Assembly: GCA_034408875.1 (NCBI GenBank)
Contig: JAWXCJ010000039.1
Span: 1-5,315, forward strand
DNA: 5,315 nt
Direction of reading: 5' to 3'
Origin: JANNHK01 sp034408875
GTDB taxonomy: Bacteria; Actinomycetota; Acidimicrobiia; IMCC26256; PALSA-610
Shown here: positions 5,084-5,315 of the stretch, in pieces
Numbering within the stretch: the stretch's first letter is position 1
Layout: every line of letters starts with the position of its first letter
Translations under genes and position numbers: made by a program
The notes under the pieces: model-generated
The model's database searches: none
What the model saw: the letters and a program-made list of their open reading frames with translations, nothing else
Told to the model about the DNA's origin: nothing

Positions 5084-5315
5084 CTTGGCGTCCGTGGCGA
5101 GTCACGAAGCGGTCAAGGCGGTCGTCGACGCCTACGTCGCGGGCACGAACAACGCGGACCGGGCCGCTGTGCTGGCCCTGTTCCACCCGGAAGCCGTCTG
5201 GCACGATCCCGTCGGTCAACCGCCCCACGTCGGCCACGAGGGCATTGGGGCCTTCTGGGACCAGGTACACGAGCTGGCCGAGCGCATCGAGCTGCGCCCG
5301 AGCGATGTGATCGTC
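5076..5315 (+). CDS. Steroid delta-isomerase-like NTF2-fold protein, 3' truncated
   Basis: The frame opens after a TGA at 5067 and runs to the window edge, giving 80 residues from GTG at 5076; TTG 5085 and GTG 5094 are later alternatives, and no ribosome binding site is strong. The sequence fits the SnoaL/ketosteroid-isomerase group of NTF2-like proteins: an N-terminal helix with Tyr20, L-F-H-P-E-A-V-W, then D-P-V-G-Q-P-P-x-x-G and I-G-A-F-W. Pseudomonas putida ketosteroid isomerase, as I recall it, has the same D-P-x-G-Q-P-P-x-x-G-x-x-x-I-x-A-F pattern, with catalytic Tyr16 and Asp40 24 residues apart. Here Tyr20 and Asp44 are also 24 apart. The position of its Tyr57 is Trp61. The third catalytic Asp lies beyond the window. 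Expected reaction is allylic isomerisation of a 3-oxo-delta5 steroid or a related small ligand; limonene-epoxide-hydrolase-like or polyketide cyclase roles remain possible. Confidence 0.75.
   Translation, partial: MANLASVASHEAVKAVVDAYVAGTNNADRAAVLALFHPEAVWHDPVGQPPHVGHEGIGAFWDQVHELAERIELRPSDVIV

Noticed and set aside
5085..5310. C-terminal tail of the AurF-like frame running to 5310
   Set aside because: It overlaps the isomerase-like gene, which has catalytic motifs, and the tail itself is Ser/Thr/Arg-rich with poor codon bias.

Overview
The window is high-GC, gene-dense bacterial DNA with strong G/C bias at third codon positions, ATG/GTG starts, coupled overlapping stops and starts, and protein families typical of Actinomycetota. 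The W-G-x-G / GPSSF-type propeller, WHG-type TetR regulator, AurF-like diiron oxygenase and steroid-isomerase-like NTF2 protein would fit an acidimicrobial or mycobacterial-type actinobacterium. That placement is inference; no marker gene is present.

Region A (2-4149, + strand) is one tightly packed run of five genes and probably one transcription unit. It begins with a trio that looks exported: a 5'-truncated NHL/WD-like beta-propeller protein, an NlpC/P60 (C40) cysteine peptidase with a signal peptide, and a lipoprotein with a Thr-rich linker. Their junctions are ATGA and TGATG overlaps. After 11 bases follow a two-gene module coupled by a GTGA overlap: a protein with an SCP2-like C-terminal half (possibly two divergent copies) and a class C beta-lactamase-family protein. 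In the latter the expected SxxK nucleophile is a cysteine (CxxK) and YxN reads YSE. A perfect 8-bp hairpin (4151-4169) closes the run.

Region B (4152-5083) holds two damaged-looking genes back to back: a - strand TetR regulator without the first helices of its DNA-binding domain, and a + strand AurF-like diiron oxygenase without its N-terminal half. Their recognisable parts meet at about 4618-4630 with no intergenic space, which points to a deletion or an assembly chimera. The aurF remnant also seems to carry a one-base frameshift near 5034.

Region C (5076-5315) is the start of a ketosteroid-isomerase-like protein with Tyr and Asp spaced as in known steroid delta-isomerases; it runs off the window.

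Together the first three genes suggest an envelope function. The SCP2-like, beta-lactamase-like, AurF-like and isomerase-like genes suggest lipid or steroid-type small-molecule metabolism, but the sequence shows no substrate. There are no RNA genes, CRISPR arrays, insertion sequences or gene-free stretches over 300 bases.
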